This document shows, piece by piece, positions 1 through 8,264 of a stretch of DNA of 64,000 nucleotides. Position 1 is the first letter of the stretch. Every line of letters starts with the position of its first letter. The notes beneath the pieces were generated by a model, which saw only the letters and a program-made list of their open reading frames with translations, made no database searches and was not told where the DNA came from. The position numbers and the translations under genes were made by a program. Source of the DNA: Streptomyces sp. 6-11-2 (lineage in GTDB: Bacteria; Actinomycetota; Actinomycetes; Streptomycetales; Streptomycetaceae); the NCBI RefSeq assembly GCF_006540305.1, contig NZ_BJOR01000001.1, forward strand, positions 2,418,001-2,482,000, given 5' to 3'.

Positions 1-1314
1 CTGGAGCCGTTCTTCTCCACGATCCTCCAGCACATCCCGGCCCCCGTCTACGACGAGGCCGCCCCCCTCCAGGCGCACGTCACCAACCTCGACGCCGACA
101 ACTTCCTCGGCCGTATCGCGCTGCTGCGCGTGGAGCAGGGCGAGCTGCGCAAGGGCCAGACGGTCGCGTGGATCAAGCGCGACGGCTCCGTGCAGAACGT
201 GCGGATCTCCGAGCTGATGATGACCGAGGCGCTCACCCGCAAGCCCGCCGAGAAGGCCGGCCCCGGTGACATCTGCGCCGTCGCGGGCATCCCGGACATC
301 ATGATCGGCGAGACCCTGGCGGACACCGAGAACCCGGTCGCGCTGCCGCTGATCACGGTCGACGAGCCGGCGATCTCCATGACCATCGGCACCAACACCT
401 CCCCGCTGGTCGGCCGCGGCGGCACCGGCAAGGGCGCCGACGCGAAGGCGGCCGTCAAGGACCGCAAGGTGACCGCCCGCCAGGTCAAGGACCGCCTGGA
501 CCGCGAGCTGATCGGCAACGTGTCGCTGCGCGTACTGGAAACCGACCGCCCCGACGCCTGGGAGGTCCAGGGCCGCGGCGAGCTGGCGCTGGCCATCCTG
601 GTCGAGCAGATGCGCCGCGAGGGCTTCGAGCTGACCATCGGCAAGCCGCAGGTGGTCACCAAGGAGGTCGACGGCAAGGTTCACGAGCCGGTCGAGCGCA
701 TGACGGTCGACGTGCCCGAGGAGCACATGGGCGCCGTCACGCAGCTCATGGGCGTGCGCAAGGGCCGGATGGACAACATGTCCAACCACGGCTCCGGCTG
801 GGTCCGCATGGAGTTCGTCGTGCCCTCCCGGGGTCTGATCGGCTTCCGCACCGAGTTCCTGACCCAGACCCGCGGCACGGGCATCGGCCACTCCATCCAC
901 GAGGGCTTCGAGCCCTGGTTCGGCACGCTGCAGACCCGCAACAACGGCTCCCTGGTCGCCGACCGCTCCGGCGCCGTCACCGCCTTCGCGATGACCAACC
1001 TCCAGGAGCGCGGCGTGCTCTTCGTGGATCCGGGCACCGAGGTGTACGAGGGCATGATCGTCGGTGAGAACTCCCGCTCCGACGACATGGACGTCAACAT
1101 CACCAAGGAGAAGAAGCTCACCAACATGCGGTCGTCGTCGGCCGACTCGTTCGAGGCGATCGTCCCGCCGCGCAAGCTCTCCCTGGAGCAGTCGCTGGAG
1201 TTCTGCCGCGACGACGAGTGCGTCGAGGTGACCCCGGAGGCGGTCCGCATCCGCAAGGTCGTCCTCGACCAGCGCGACCGCGCCCGCGCCGCCAGCCGCG
1301 CCAAGCACGCCTGA
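1..1314 (+). CDS. typA: TypA/BipA ribosome-associated GTPase, 3' part only
   Basis: The reading frame is open from the first base of the window, so the gene begins upstream; about 437 C-terminal codons of a protein that is usually 610-635 residues are present. What is seen is the end of the GTPase module, the beta-barrel domain II, the EF-G-like domains III and V and the TypA-specific C-terminal domain, including GRGELALAILVEQMRREG and the stretch GLIGFRTEFLT. The G-domain motifs lie outside the window. TypA is a translational GTPase that binds ribosomes and helps growth under stress. A 15-bp perfect hairpin just after the stop ends the gene and separates it from the convergent lipoprotein gene. 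Family assignment is near certain. Confidence 0.97.
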   Translation: MEPFFSTILQHIPAPVYDEAAPLQAHVTNLDADNFLGRIALLRVEQGELRKGQTVAWIKRDGSVQNVRISELMMTEALTRKPAEKAGPGDICAVAGIPDIMIGETLADTENPVALPLITVDEPAISMTIGTNTSPLVGRGGTGKGADAKAAVKDRKVTARQVKDRLDRELIGNVSLRVLETDRPDAWEVQGRGELALAILVEQMRREGFELTIGKPQVVTKEVDGKVHEPVERMTVDVPEEHMGAVTQLMGVRKGRMDNMSNHGSGWVRMEFVVPSRGLIGFRTEFLTQTRGTGIGHSIHEGFEPWFGTLQTRNNGSLVADRSGAVTAFAMTNLQERGVLFVDPGTEVYEGMIVGENSRSDDMDVNITKEKKLTNMRSSSADSFEAIVPPRKLSLEQSLEFCRDDECVEVTPEAVRIRKVVLDQRDRARAASRAKHA

Positions 1315-1332
1315 CCCTCGGGCACAACGTCA

Positions 1333-1368
1333 CCGGCAGGCGCCGCTCTCCGGAGCGGCGCCTGCCGG
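1333..1368. terminator. Bidirectional hairpin terminator between typA and the lipoprotein gene
   Basis: A perfect 15-bp inverted repeat (CCGGCAGGCGCCGCT paired with its complement at 1354-1368) surrounds the six-base loop CTCCGG. It lies 18 bases after the typA stop and 13 bases before the convergent lipoprotein stop, so it can serve both transcripts. A short T run (GTGTTT) follows on the plus strand. Confidence 0.85.
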
Positions 1369-1381
1369 CGTGTTTGCGGCG

Positions 1382-3640
1382 TCAGCCCTTCGGCGACCCG
1401 CCGCCCGACGGCTGTGCCCCCTTCTTCAGGAAGCCCATGTCCTCGTAGACGGGGGTCTGGAAGCCGAAGGCCCCGACGTTCGCGAGGTTCTTGCGGACGG
1501 CCGTCAGCTGGGGGCGCTGGTAGAGGGGGATCGAACCGGCCGCCGCCCAGATGCGGGCGTCGGCCTTGCGCAGCAGGCCGGCCTGCTCGTCCTCGTCCAG
1601 GGTGGTGATGGCCTGGTCGAAGAGCTGGTCGACCTGGTCGGTGCCGACGCGGGTGTAGTTCTGCTGGACGTTCAGGGAGCCGTCGGCGGCCGGTACGGGC
1701 TTGGCGTAGATGGGGCGGGCGTCGGTGGCCGGCCAGGCGGAGGCGGGCCAGGAGTACAGCGCGAGGTCGAACTGCCCGGAGGCGATGTGGTCCCGGAAGT
1801 AGCTCTCGTCGGGGACCCTGGTGATCTCCGTGCCGACGCCGACCTTCTTGAGCATGGCGGTCACCCGGTCGGCCACCTTGCGCAGCGTGTCCGAGCCGGG
1901 GCCGGAGGGAACCACGAAGCGCAGCGTGAGCGGCTTGCCGTCCTTGGCCAGCGGCCCGGCGGCGGCGCCGGGCCGCGGCGCGGCGGTGCCCTTGGGGGCG
2001 TAGGCGCCGGGCGCGCCGCCCTGCTTGAGATGGTCGTTCGTATACTGTCTGCCGTCCTGGGCGAGTTGCGTGGCGCCCTCGTCGCCCGGCCCTCGCTGCT
2101 CCCGTTGGTCCTTGTGGTCCCGCTCCTGCTCGCTCGGGCCGGGTGCCTTGCCGTCCTCCACGTGGTCGTTCTGGCCGACGCGGTGCGTCCCGTCGCCGTC
2201 CCCGGCGGAGTTCTGTGAGCCGTGGCCGTCGCCGCCGGCCGCCTTGTCCCCCTTTTTGGGCTCCTTGGACTCCTTGGGGTCCTTCTGCTCCTTGACCGGC
2301 CCTGGCACCCAGCCGGCGTCCGCGAGCAGGTCCCGCGCCTGGGCGGTGTCCTGGCCGCCGAGGGCGTCGCTGCTGTCGGCGTAGGCGTTCTGGCCGGACA
2401 CGGCGAGGTGGCTGCCGACCGGGACCGCGGGCAGGCCGAGCGGCTTCAGGACGATCTCGGCGAGTTCCTTGCGGTCCAGCGCGTGCGCCACCGCGTGGCG
2501 GACGCGCTCGTCGGCCAGGGGGCCCTCGGAACCGTTGAGGGCGAGCTGGGTGTACGCGGGCTCCAGCGACTTGCGCACCTGGAAGTCGCGCAGCACCTGC
2601 TGCTGCCGCGGGTACGTGGTGAGCGACGTGCGCTCCGCCGCCAGGGCGCGGCGCTCGCGCTCGGCGGCCTGCTCGTCGGATCCGTGCAGCACCGCCCAGG
2701 AGAGCAGCGCCCTGGCGGCGGTGCGGCCGCCGGCCGGGCCCTGGAGGGGGCTGCCGCCCCGGGCGCCGGCGGACGTGATCCGCGGGACGTCGGCGGGGTC
2801 GATGTCGGCCACGTCCACGGAACCCTCGGCGAGGGCGGCGGCCCGCTTGTCGCGCGGCACCTCGTGCAGCACGATCTCGGACAGCTTGACCGGGCGGCCC
2901 CACCAGCGCGGATTGCGGCCGAGGACGATGTCCTTGGCCTTGGTGTCGATCTTCTGCACGGCGAACGGTCCGGCGCTGACCGCCAGCTTCCTGCGGGCGT
3001 CGTCGTTGAAGGCGTTCGCGGTGCCCATGACGTCCTTCGGGTACAGCGGCGAGAACAGCGACCGCCAGTCGGCGTAGGGGCGGGCGAAGGTGACCCGGAC
3101 CTCCAGGTCGTTGGCGCCGCGCTCGATCTTCTCGATGCGGTCGTATCCGGCGTTGCGGGCGGTCCAGTACGCCGAGTTCTTGCCGGACAGGGCGCGCCAC
3201 TGGGCGGCGAAGTCCGCGGCGCCGATCTCGCGGCCGTCGCTCCAGACGGCCTGCTGGTTGAGCCGGTAGACGACGACCTGCTTGGGCTCGGTCTCGACCA
3301 CCCGGGCGGACTCCAGGAAGTCGGCGTCGGGCTGCGGGTGGCCGTTCGCGTCGAGCCGGAACATGGTGGGCAGCACGGCCTGGGCGATGCGGGTGGTGCC
3401 GGCGTCGGCGTCCGCCTGGAAGGCGTTCAGCGTCTGCGGCATCGCGTCCACCGCCCAGCGCAGCCTGCCTCCGTCGGCGATCTGCTTGCGGGCTGCGGGT
3501 GCGATGTCCTGGGCGGCCAGCGGCTTGTTGCCCTCGTCGTCCGAGCCGCAGCCGGCGAGGAGGGGCACCGCGAGGGCGCCCGCGGTCAGGAAGGCGACCG
3601 AGCGCATGACCGCGCGCGGACCGACACCGTCGTAGGACAT
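1382..3640 (-). CDS. ABC transporter solute-binding lipoprotein (family 5, peptide type)
   Basis: A 752-residue extracellular solute-binding protein of SBP family 5 (DppA/OppA type). The ATG at 3640 was chosen because GGAGG lies 8 bases upstream. It gives a lipoprotein signal of about 30 residues ending in the lipobox LLAGC with Cys31 as the lipidated residue. The family fold is clear: QAVWSDG near the N-terminal lobe, then a long bilobal body ending at LYQRPQLTAVRKNLANVG. Unusual is a charged, Gly/Lys/Glu/Asp-rich insert of roughly 110 residues (about bases 1956-2295) between LLADAGW and the strand LTLRFVVP, where relatives normally have a short loop. No permease or ATPase genes accompany it here, so the rest of the transporter is encoded elsewhere or the protein is a stand-alone sensor or binding protein. 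Peptide binding is inferred from family only. Confidence 0.88.
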   Translation of the reverse strand: MSYDGVGPRAVMRSVAFLTAGALAVPLLAGCGSDDEGNKPLAAQDIAPAARKQIADGGRLRWAVDAMPQTLNAFQADADAGTTRIAQAVLPTMFRLDANGHPQPDADFLESARVVETEPKQVVVYRLNQQAVWSDGREIGAADFAAQWRALSGKNSAYWTARNAGYDRIEKIERGANDLEVRVTFARPYADWRSLFSPLYPKDVMGTANAFNDDARRKLAVSAGPFAVQKIDTKAKDIVLGRNPRWWGRPVKLSEIVLHEVPRDKRAAALAEGSVDVADIDPADVPRITSAGARGGSPLQGPAGGRTAARALLSWAVLHGSDEQAAERERRALAAERTSLTTYPRQQQVLRDFQVRKSLEPAYTQLALNGSEGPLADERVRHAVAHALDRKELAEIVLKPLGLPAVPVGSHLAVSGQNAYADSSDALGGQDTAQARDLLADAGWVPGPVKEQKDPKESKEPKKGDKAAGGDGHGSQNSAGDGDGTHRVGQNDHVEDGKAPGPSEQERDHKDQREQRGPGDEGATQLAQDGRQYTNDHLKQGGAPGAYAPKGTAAPRPGAAAGPLAKDGKPLTLRFVVPSGPGSDTLRKVADRVTAMLKKVGVGTEITRVPDESYFRDHIASGQFDLALYSWPASAWPATDARPIYAKPVPAADGSLNVQQNYTRVGTDQVDQLFDQAITTLDEDEQAGLLRKADARIWAAAGSIPLYQRPQLTAVRKNLANVGAFGFQTPVYEDMGFLKKGAQPSGGGSPKG

Positions 3641-3848
3641 CTGCGCTACCTCCGTGGAGCCGCTCCCGCCGGTGGCACGGGTGGGGTTTGATCGCATTTG
3701 GCGGTATTTTGGTGCTCATCAGATCTACGGCCCACTGAAGAGGAAAGGGTTCGTCAGCCGGAGGCGACACGGCGGAGCGGGTCCGGAAGGTCACCCGTTC
3801 GGCGCAGGTCGTTCCCGGCGCACACAGAGCGCGTGCGGGCGTGCGTGT

Positions 3849-3881
3849 GGGATGTGCAATCCGCCAATCGCGGCACATCCC
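3849..3881. promoter_or_regulatory. Inverted repeat in the divergent intergenic region
   Basis: Perfect 9-bp arms GGGATGTGC (3849-3857) and GCACATCCC (3873-3881) with a 15-base spacer sit in the 329-base gap between the leftward lipoprotein and the rightward small protein, about 90 bases before the latter. The geometry fits an operator or an early hairpin. The rest of the gap (3641-3969) shows no gene; it is less GC-rich around 3685-3760, where the lipoprotein promoter should lie. Confidence 0.45.
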
Positions 3882-3969
3882 TTCCCACCGACAGGTGTGA
3901 CGCGCAACACTCGCAGGCGCATGAACGTTGCCGCCTAGGGCTGTACGCCCATGGAAGCGAGGTCACGTC

Positions 3970-4257
3970 ATGTCCGTGCACGACGACCTGACGTCGGTCC
4001 AGCGAGCCCTCGACGATCTGCTGCGGTCGGTGGGCCGACTGGAGCAGCAACTCGGTGGCGGGCTGGAGATACGCCGCGTGCGTACCGACGCCGACCACCT
4101 GCGGGAGAGTGTGGCCCTGCTGCGCGAGACCTCCCAGAGCCAGGCCGCCCCCCAGCGGCCCTCGCTCGTCACCATCTCCGACGCTCCCTACGACATTTCC
4201 CTGTGGACGGACTCGGACGACGAGGGACTCGGCGCCCGCGACCGCCACGCCCCCTAA
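3970..4257 (+). CDS. Small conserved coiled protein of unknown function
   Basis: A 95-residue soluble protein, not recognised as a named family. Residues 1-55 look helical with heptad-like leucines (LTSVQRALDDLLRSVGRLEQ), suggesting a short dimeric coiled coil. The C-terminal 35 residues are acidic and probably disordered. The start at 3970 was chosen because GAGG lies about 9 bases upstream; an in-frame GTG-type start further upstream lacks a ribosome binding site. It precedes the Sdh1 membrane subunit by 80 bases in the same direction and may be co-transcribed, but it has no known role in succinate oxidation. Reality of the gene is supported by codon bias and the SD; function is unknown. 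Confidence 0.7.
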   Translation: MSVHDDLTSVQRALDDLLRSVGRLEQQLGGGLEIRRVRTDADHLRESVALLRETSQSQAAPQRPSLVTISDAPYDISLWTDSDDEGLGARDRHAP

Positions 4258-4337
4258 CCGACCGCGCATGACCCGAAGGGGCTCGGCACCGGCTCCAGTG
4301 CCCCGGAGGCGAGCCCGACAGGAAGGTGCGTCCCGCA

Positions 4338-5174
4338 TTGGCCACAGGTACGGAACCTCCCGGCACACAACCCCATCCGCTCGGCGGCGGTGTCCGCTCC
4401 CCCGGGCGGGCCTCGATCGCTGCCCGGCATCTGCGGACCGACCGCTGGTGGCTGGCGCCCGCCGCCACCGCGGCCGGACTGCTCGCGTTCGTCGTGTACT
4501 CGACCTGGCGGGCTTTCGCGAACGCGCACTACTACGCGGCGCCGTACGTCTCGCCGTTCTACTCGCCGTGTCTGGCGCAGAACTGCCGGACCATGCACGC
4601 GGGACCCAACGCCGACCTGTTCGGCAGCTGGTGGGCCATCTCCCCGGCGATCATCATCCTGATCTTCCCGCTGGGCTTCCGGCTGACCTGCTACTACTAC
4701 CGGAAGGCCTACTACCGGGGCTTCTGGGCGTCCCCGCCGGCCTGCGCGGTCGCCGAGCCGCACCGCAAGTACACCGGTGAGACCCGCTTCCCGCTGATCC
4801 TGCAGAACGTCCACCGGTACTTCTTCTACGCGGCGATCCTGGTCGCCGGCGTGCTGACCTACGACACCGTGCTGGCCTTCCGCGACCAGCACTACCGCTG
4901 GGGCCACATGGGCCTCGGCACCCTGGTCTTCCTGGCCAACATCGTGCTGATCTGGGCGTACACGGTCTCCTGCCACTCCTGCCGGCACATCGTGGGCGGC
5001 AAGCTCAAGCACTTCTCGAAGCATCCGGTGCGCTACCGCCTCTGGCAGTTCGTGAGCCGGCTGAACGCCCGCCACATGCAGCTCGCCTGGGCCTCGCTGT
5101 TCAGCGTGGCGCTCGCCGACTTCTACGTGTTCCTGGTCGCCTCCGGCGCCTTCGACGATCCGCGGTTCTTCTGA
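4338..5174 (+). CDS. Sdh1-type succinate dehydrogenase membrane subunit
   Basis: Integral membrane protein of about 278 residues with five likely membrane segments, the first at about residue 34 (APAATAAGLLAFVVYSTW) and the last near the C-terminus (LFSVALADFYVFLVASG). It carries several histidines suitable for heme or quinone contacts (HRYFFYA, CHSCRHIVGG). Size and order match the membrane anchor of mycobacterial Sdh1 (about 270 residues before a 646-residue flavoprotein and a 248-residue iron-sulfur subunit). By family knowledge it anchors SdhAB and passes electrons to menaquinone. The TTG at 4338 is preferred because AGGAAGG ends 11 bases upstream; a GTG at 4326 abuts that site and is the alternative. 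The flavoprotein gene follows after 22 bases. Confidence 0.85.
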   Translation: MATGTEPPGTQPHPLGGGVRSPGRASIAARHLRTDRWWLAPAATAAGLLAFVVYSTWRAFANAHYYAAPYVSPFYSPCLAQNCRTMHAGPNADLFGSWWAISPAIIILIFPLGFRLTCYYYRKAYYRGFWASPPACAVAEPHRKYTGETRFPLILQNVHRYFFYAAILVAGVLTYDTVLAFRDQHYRWGHMGLGTLVFLANIVLIWAYTVSCHSCRHIVGGKLKHFSKHPVRYRLWQFVSRLNARHMQLAWASLFSVALADFYVFLVASGAFDDPRFF

Positions 5175-5196
5175 TGAGTACGACGAGTGGGGCCTT

Positions 5197-7143
5197 GTGA
5201 TGTCCGTGGTGGACCGGCAGGAGTGGGACGTCGTCGTGGTGGGCGCGGGCGGCGCCGGGCTGCGGGCCGCGATCGAGGCGCGCGAGCGCGGGGCGCGTAC
5301 CGCGGTGATCTGCAAGTCGCTGTTCGGCAAGGCGCACACGGTGATGGCCGAGGGCGGCATCGCGGCGGCCATGGCCAACGCCAACGAGCACGACAACTGG
5401 CAGGTCCACTTCCGCGACACCATGCGCGGCGGCAAGTTCCTCAACCAGTGGCGGATGGCCGAGCTGCACGCGCAGGAGGCGCCGCAGCGGGTGTGGGAGC
5501 TGGAGACCTGGGGCGCGCTGTTCGACCGTACGAAGGACGGCCGGATCTCGCAGCGCAACTTCGGCGGGCACGAGTACCCGCGCCTGGCGCACGTCGGCGA
5601 CCGTACGGGCCTGGAGCTGATCCGGACGCTCCAGCAGAAGATCGTCTCGTTGCAGCAGGAGGACAAGAGGGAGACCGGGGACTACGAGTCCCGTCTGAAG
5701 GTCTTCCAGGAGTGCACGGTGACGAGGGTCCTCAAAGACGGCGACCGCGTCTGCGGGGTCTTCGCCTACGAGCGCGAGTCCGGCCGCTTCTTCGTGCTGG
5801 AGGCGCCCTCGGTCGTCATCGCGACCGGCGGCATCGGCAAGTCGTTCAAGGTGACGTCCAACTCGTGGGAGTACACCGGCGACGGACACGCGCTCGCGCT
5901 GCTCGCCGGGGCGCCGCTGCTGAACATGGAGTTCGTGCAGTTCCATCCGACGGGCATGGTCTGGCCGCCGTCGGTGAAGGGCATCCTCGTCACCGAGTCG
6001 GTCCGCGGCGACGGCGGAGTGCTGCGCAACTCCGAGGACGAGCGGTTCATGTTCGACTACATCCCCGACGTCTTCAAGGAGAAGTACGCCGAGTCGGAGG
6101 AGGAGGCGGACCGCTGGTACGAGGACCCGGACAACAACCGGCGCCCGCCGGAGCTGCTGCCCCGTGACGAGGTCGCCCGCGCCATCAACTCCGAGGTCAA
6201 GGCAGGTCGCGGCTCACCGCACGGCGGGGTGTTCCTGGATGTGTCGACGCGGATGCCGGCCGAGGTCGTCCGCCGCCGGCTGCCCTCGATGTACCACCAG
6301 TTCAAGGAGCTGGCCGACGTCGACATCACGGCGGAGCCGATGGAGGTCGGCCCGACCTGTCACTACGTCATGGGCGGCATCGCGGTCGACTCCGACACGG
6401 CGGCCGCCCGCGGCGTGCCGGGGCTGTTCGCGGCCGGGGAGGTCGCAGGCGGTATGCACGGCTCCAACCGGCTCGGCGGCAACTCGCTGTCCGACCTGCT
6501 GGTGTTCGGGCGCCGGGCCGGGTGGCACGCGGCCGAGTACGCGCGGGGGGCGGCGCGCGAACGCCCGGCCGTGGACGGCGCCCAGGTGGACGCGGCGGCC
6601 GCGGAGGCGCTGCGGCCGTTCTCGGCGGAGGGCGGTCAGGACGGGGAACCGGCGGGCGGGCCACCGGAGAACCCGTACACCCTGCACCAGGAACTCCAGC
6701 AGACCATGAACGACCTGGTCGGCATCATCCGCCGCGAGGGCGAGATGGAGCAGGCGCTGAAGAAGCTCGCCGAACTGCGGGTACGGGCGCGGCGCGCCGG
6801 GGTCGAGGGGCACCGGCAGTTCAACCCCGGCTGGCACCTCGCGCTCGACCTGCGGAACATGCTGCTGGTCAGCGAGTGCGTGGCGCGCGCCGCGCTGGAG
6901 CGCACGGAGTCGCGCGGCGGGCACACCCGGGAGGACTGCCCGTCGATGGAGCGCGCCTGGCGCCGGATCAACCTGCTGTGCCGGCTGACCGACCCGACGG
7001 GCGGGCTGGCGGCGACGGACCCCGTACGCGGCCAGATCACCCTCTCCCGGGAGACCACCGAACCCATCCGCCCCGACCTGCTCGCCCTCTTCGAGAAGGA
7101 GGAGCTGGTCAAGTACCTCACCGAAGAGGAGCTGTACGAGTGA
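5197..7143 (+). CDS. sdhA: Succinate dehydrogenase / fumarate reductase flavoprotein subunit (Sdh1 SdhA)
   Basis: A 648-residue flavoprotein that oxidises succinate to fumarate. The dinucleotide-binding GAGGAG is at residues 17-22. His47 in KAHTVMAEGG occupies the position of the covalent FAD histidine. The substrate loop VQFHPTGM and the conserved RLGGNSLSDLLVFG segment are present, and the C-terminal helical domain ends EELVKYLTEEELYE. Length equals the mycobacterial Sdh1 flavoprotein. GTG 5197 or the adjacent ATG 5200 may start translation. The stop overlaps the start of the iron-sulfur subunit (GTGA), indicating translational coupling. Direction (succinate oxidation versus fumarate reduction) cannot be told from sequence; the non-canonical membrane subunit suggests menaquinone coupling. 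Confidence 0.95.
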   Translation: MMSVVDRQEWDVVVVGAGGAGLRAAIEARERGARTAVICKSLFGKAHTVMAEGGIAAAMANANEHDNWQVHFRDTMRGGKFLNQWRMAELHAQEAPQRVWELETWGALFDRTKDGRISQRNFGGHEYPRLAHVGDRTGLELIRTLQQKIVSLQQEDKRETGDYESRLKVFQECTVTRVLKDGDRVCGVFAYERESGRFFVLEAPSVVIATGGIGKSFKVTSNSWEYTGDGHALALLAGAPLLNMEFVQFHPTGMVWPPSVKGILVTESVRGDGGVLRNSEDERFMFDYIPDVFKEKYAESEEEADRWYEDPDNNRRPPELLPRDEVARAINSEVKAGRGSPHGGVFLDVSTRMPAEVVRRRLPSMYHQFKELADVDITAEPMEVGPTCHYVMGGIAVDSDTAAARGVPGLFAAGEVAGGMHGSNRLGGNSLSDLLVFGRRAGWHAAEYARGAARERPAVDGAQVDAAAAEALRPFSAEGGQDGEPAGGPPENPYTLHQELQQTMNDLVGIIRREGEMEQALKKLAELRVRARRAGVEGHRQFNPGWHLALDLRNMLLVSECVARAALERTESRGGHTREDCPSMERAWRRINLLCRLTDPTGGLAATDPVRGQITLSRETTEPIRPDLLALFEKEELVKYLTEEELYE

Positions 7144-7910
7144 GCAGCTACGAGGCCCGCTTCAAGGTGTGGCGGGGTGACGCTCGGGGCGGGGGCCTGG
7201 AGGACTTCGCGGTCGAGGTCAACGAAGGCGAGGTGGTCCTTGACATCGTCCACCGGATCCAGGCCACCCAGGCGCCGGATCTCGCCGTGCGCTGGAACTG
7301 CAAGGCGGGCAAGTGCGGTTCGTGCTCTGCGGAGATCAACGGGCGGCCCCGGCTGATGTGCATGACCCGTATGTCGGTCTTCGAGCCCGAGGAGACGATC
7401 ACCGTCTCCCCGCTGCGGACCTTCCCGGTCGTGCGTGACCTGGTGACGGACGTCGGCTACAACTACGCCAAGGCGCGCGAGGTTCCGGCCTTCGTCCCGC
7501 CGGACGGTCTCGGTCCCGGCGAGTACCGCATGTTCCAGGAGGACGTGGACCGGCCGCAGGAGTTCCGCAAGTGCATCGAGTGTTTCCTGTGCCAGGACGT
7601 GTGCCATGTCGTGCGCGACCACGAGGACAACAAGCGGGCGTACGCGGGCCCGCGTTTCCTGATGCGCGTCGCCGAACTCGACATGCACCCGCTGGACGCC
7701 GCCGCCGACACCGGCCTGGACCGCAAGCGCGCGGCCCAGGACGACCACGGGCTCGGCTACTGCAACATCACCAAGTGCTGCACGGAGGTCTGCCCCGAGG
7801 GCATCAGGATCACCGACAACGCGCTGATCCCCTTGAAGGAACGGGCCGTCGACCGCAAGTACGACCCGCTGGTGTGGCTGGGCTCGAAGATCGGGCGGCG
7901 GTCGTCCTAG
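7140..7910 (+). CDS. sdhB: Succinate dehydrogenase iron-sulfur subunit (Sdh1 SdhB)
   Basis: A 256-residue electron-transfer subunit. An N-terminal ferredoxin domain holds a [2Fe-2S] site (Cys54, Cys59, Cys62, Cys74). The C-terminal domain has CIECFLCQDVC (Cys145, 148, 151, 155) and YCNITKCCTEVCP (Cys208, 213, 214, 218), giving the [4Fe-4S] and [3Fe-4S] ligands. The GTG at 7140 overlaps the flavoprotein stop by four bases. At its 3' end the stop TAG shares the tetranucleotide CTAG with the stop of the convergent membrane-protein gene, so no intergenic space remains. It completes the Sdh1 operon with the two genes upstream. Confidence 0.95.
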   Translation: MSSYEARFKVWRGDARGGGLEDFAVEVNEGEVVLDIVHRIQATQAPDLAVRWNCKAGKCGSCSAEINGRPRLMCMTRMSVFEPEETITVSPLRTFPVVRDLVTDVGYNYAKAREVPAFVPPDGLGPGEYRMFQEDVDRPQEFRKCIECFLCQDVCHVVRDHEDNKRAYAGPRFLMRVAELDMHPLDAAADTGLDRKRAAQDDHGLGYCNITKCCTEVCPEGIRITDNALIPLKERAVDRKYDPLVWLGSKIGRRSS

Positions 7911-8245
7911 GCCCCGTCCTGCGGGCGGTTCAGGGAGTCCGTGCGGGGGCGCTGGGACAGGTGCTGGAGGAACGTGCCCAGGAAGAACACGGCCAAGCCG
8001 ACGAGCGCGAGGTTGAAGTGGGCGGCCGGCCTGCTGCTGAGCGGACCGAGGCCCAGGAACGCGCCCATGCCGACGGCGGCGGTCAGTGAGCCGTACCCCC
8101 ACTGCTTGGGCCGCAGGACCTTTTTCCAGCCGACCGGCGGCACCCAACCGGTCGTGATCGCCGCGATCCCGATCACGGCCACCCCCGTCACGGCCACGAC
8201 GGCCAGCGCGGTCGTCCCCATCGCCATCCACTCCATACCGGTCAT
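7907..8245 (-). CDS. Small membrane protein of unknown function
   Basis: A 112-residue protein with three probable membrane helices: residues about 8-32 (ALAVVAVTGVAVIGIAAI), 52-70, and 77-95 (FNLALVGLAVFFLGTFLQH). The short C-terminal tail is polar. No family was recognised. It is convergent with sdhB and their stop codons overlap in CTAG at 7907-7910. It lies 19 bases downstream of the glycosidase-like gene on the same strand, so the two may form an operon and it may act in the same envelope process; that is inference. Start ATG 8245 is the first in frame; an ATG three codons later is possible. Confidence 0.7.
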   Translation of the reverse strand: MTGMEWMAMGTTALAVVAVTGVAVIGIAAITTGWVPPVGWKKVLRPKQWGYGSLTAAVGMGAFLGLGPLSSRPAAHFNLALVGLAVFFLGTFLQHLSQRPRTDSLNRPQDGA

Positions 8246-8264
8246 TCTCCCATCAGCGTCGTGA

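Noticed and set aside
681..3878. Very long open frame (over 1000 codons) on the minus strand across typA and the lipoprotein gene
   Set aside because: It is antisense to typA and out of frame with the lipoprotein gene; its Arg/Pro-rich translation is the usual high-GC shadow.
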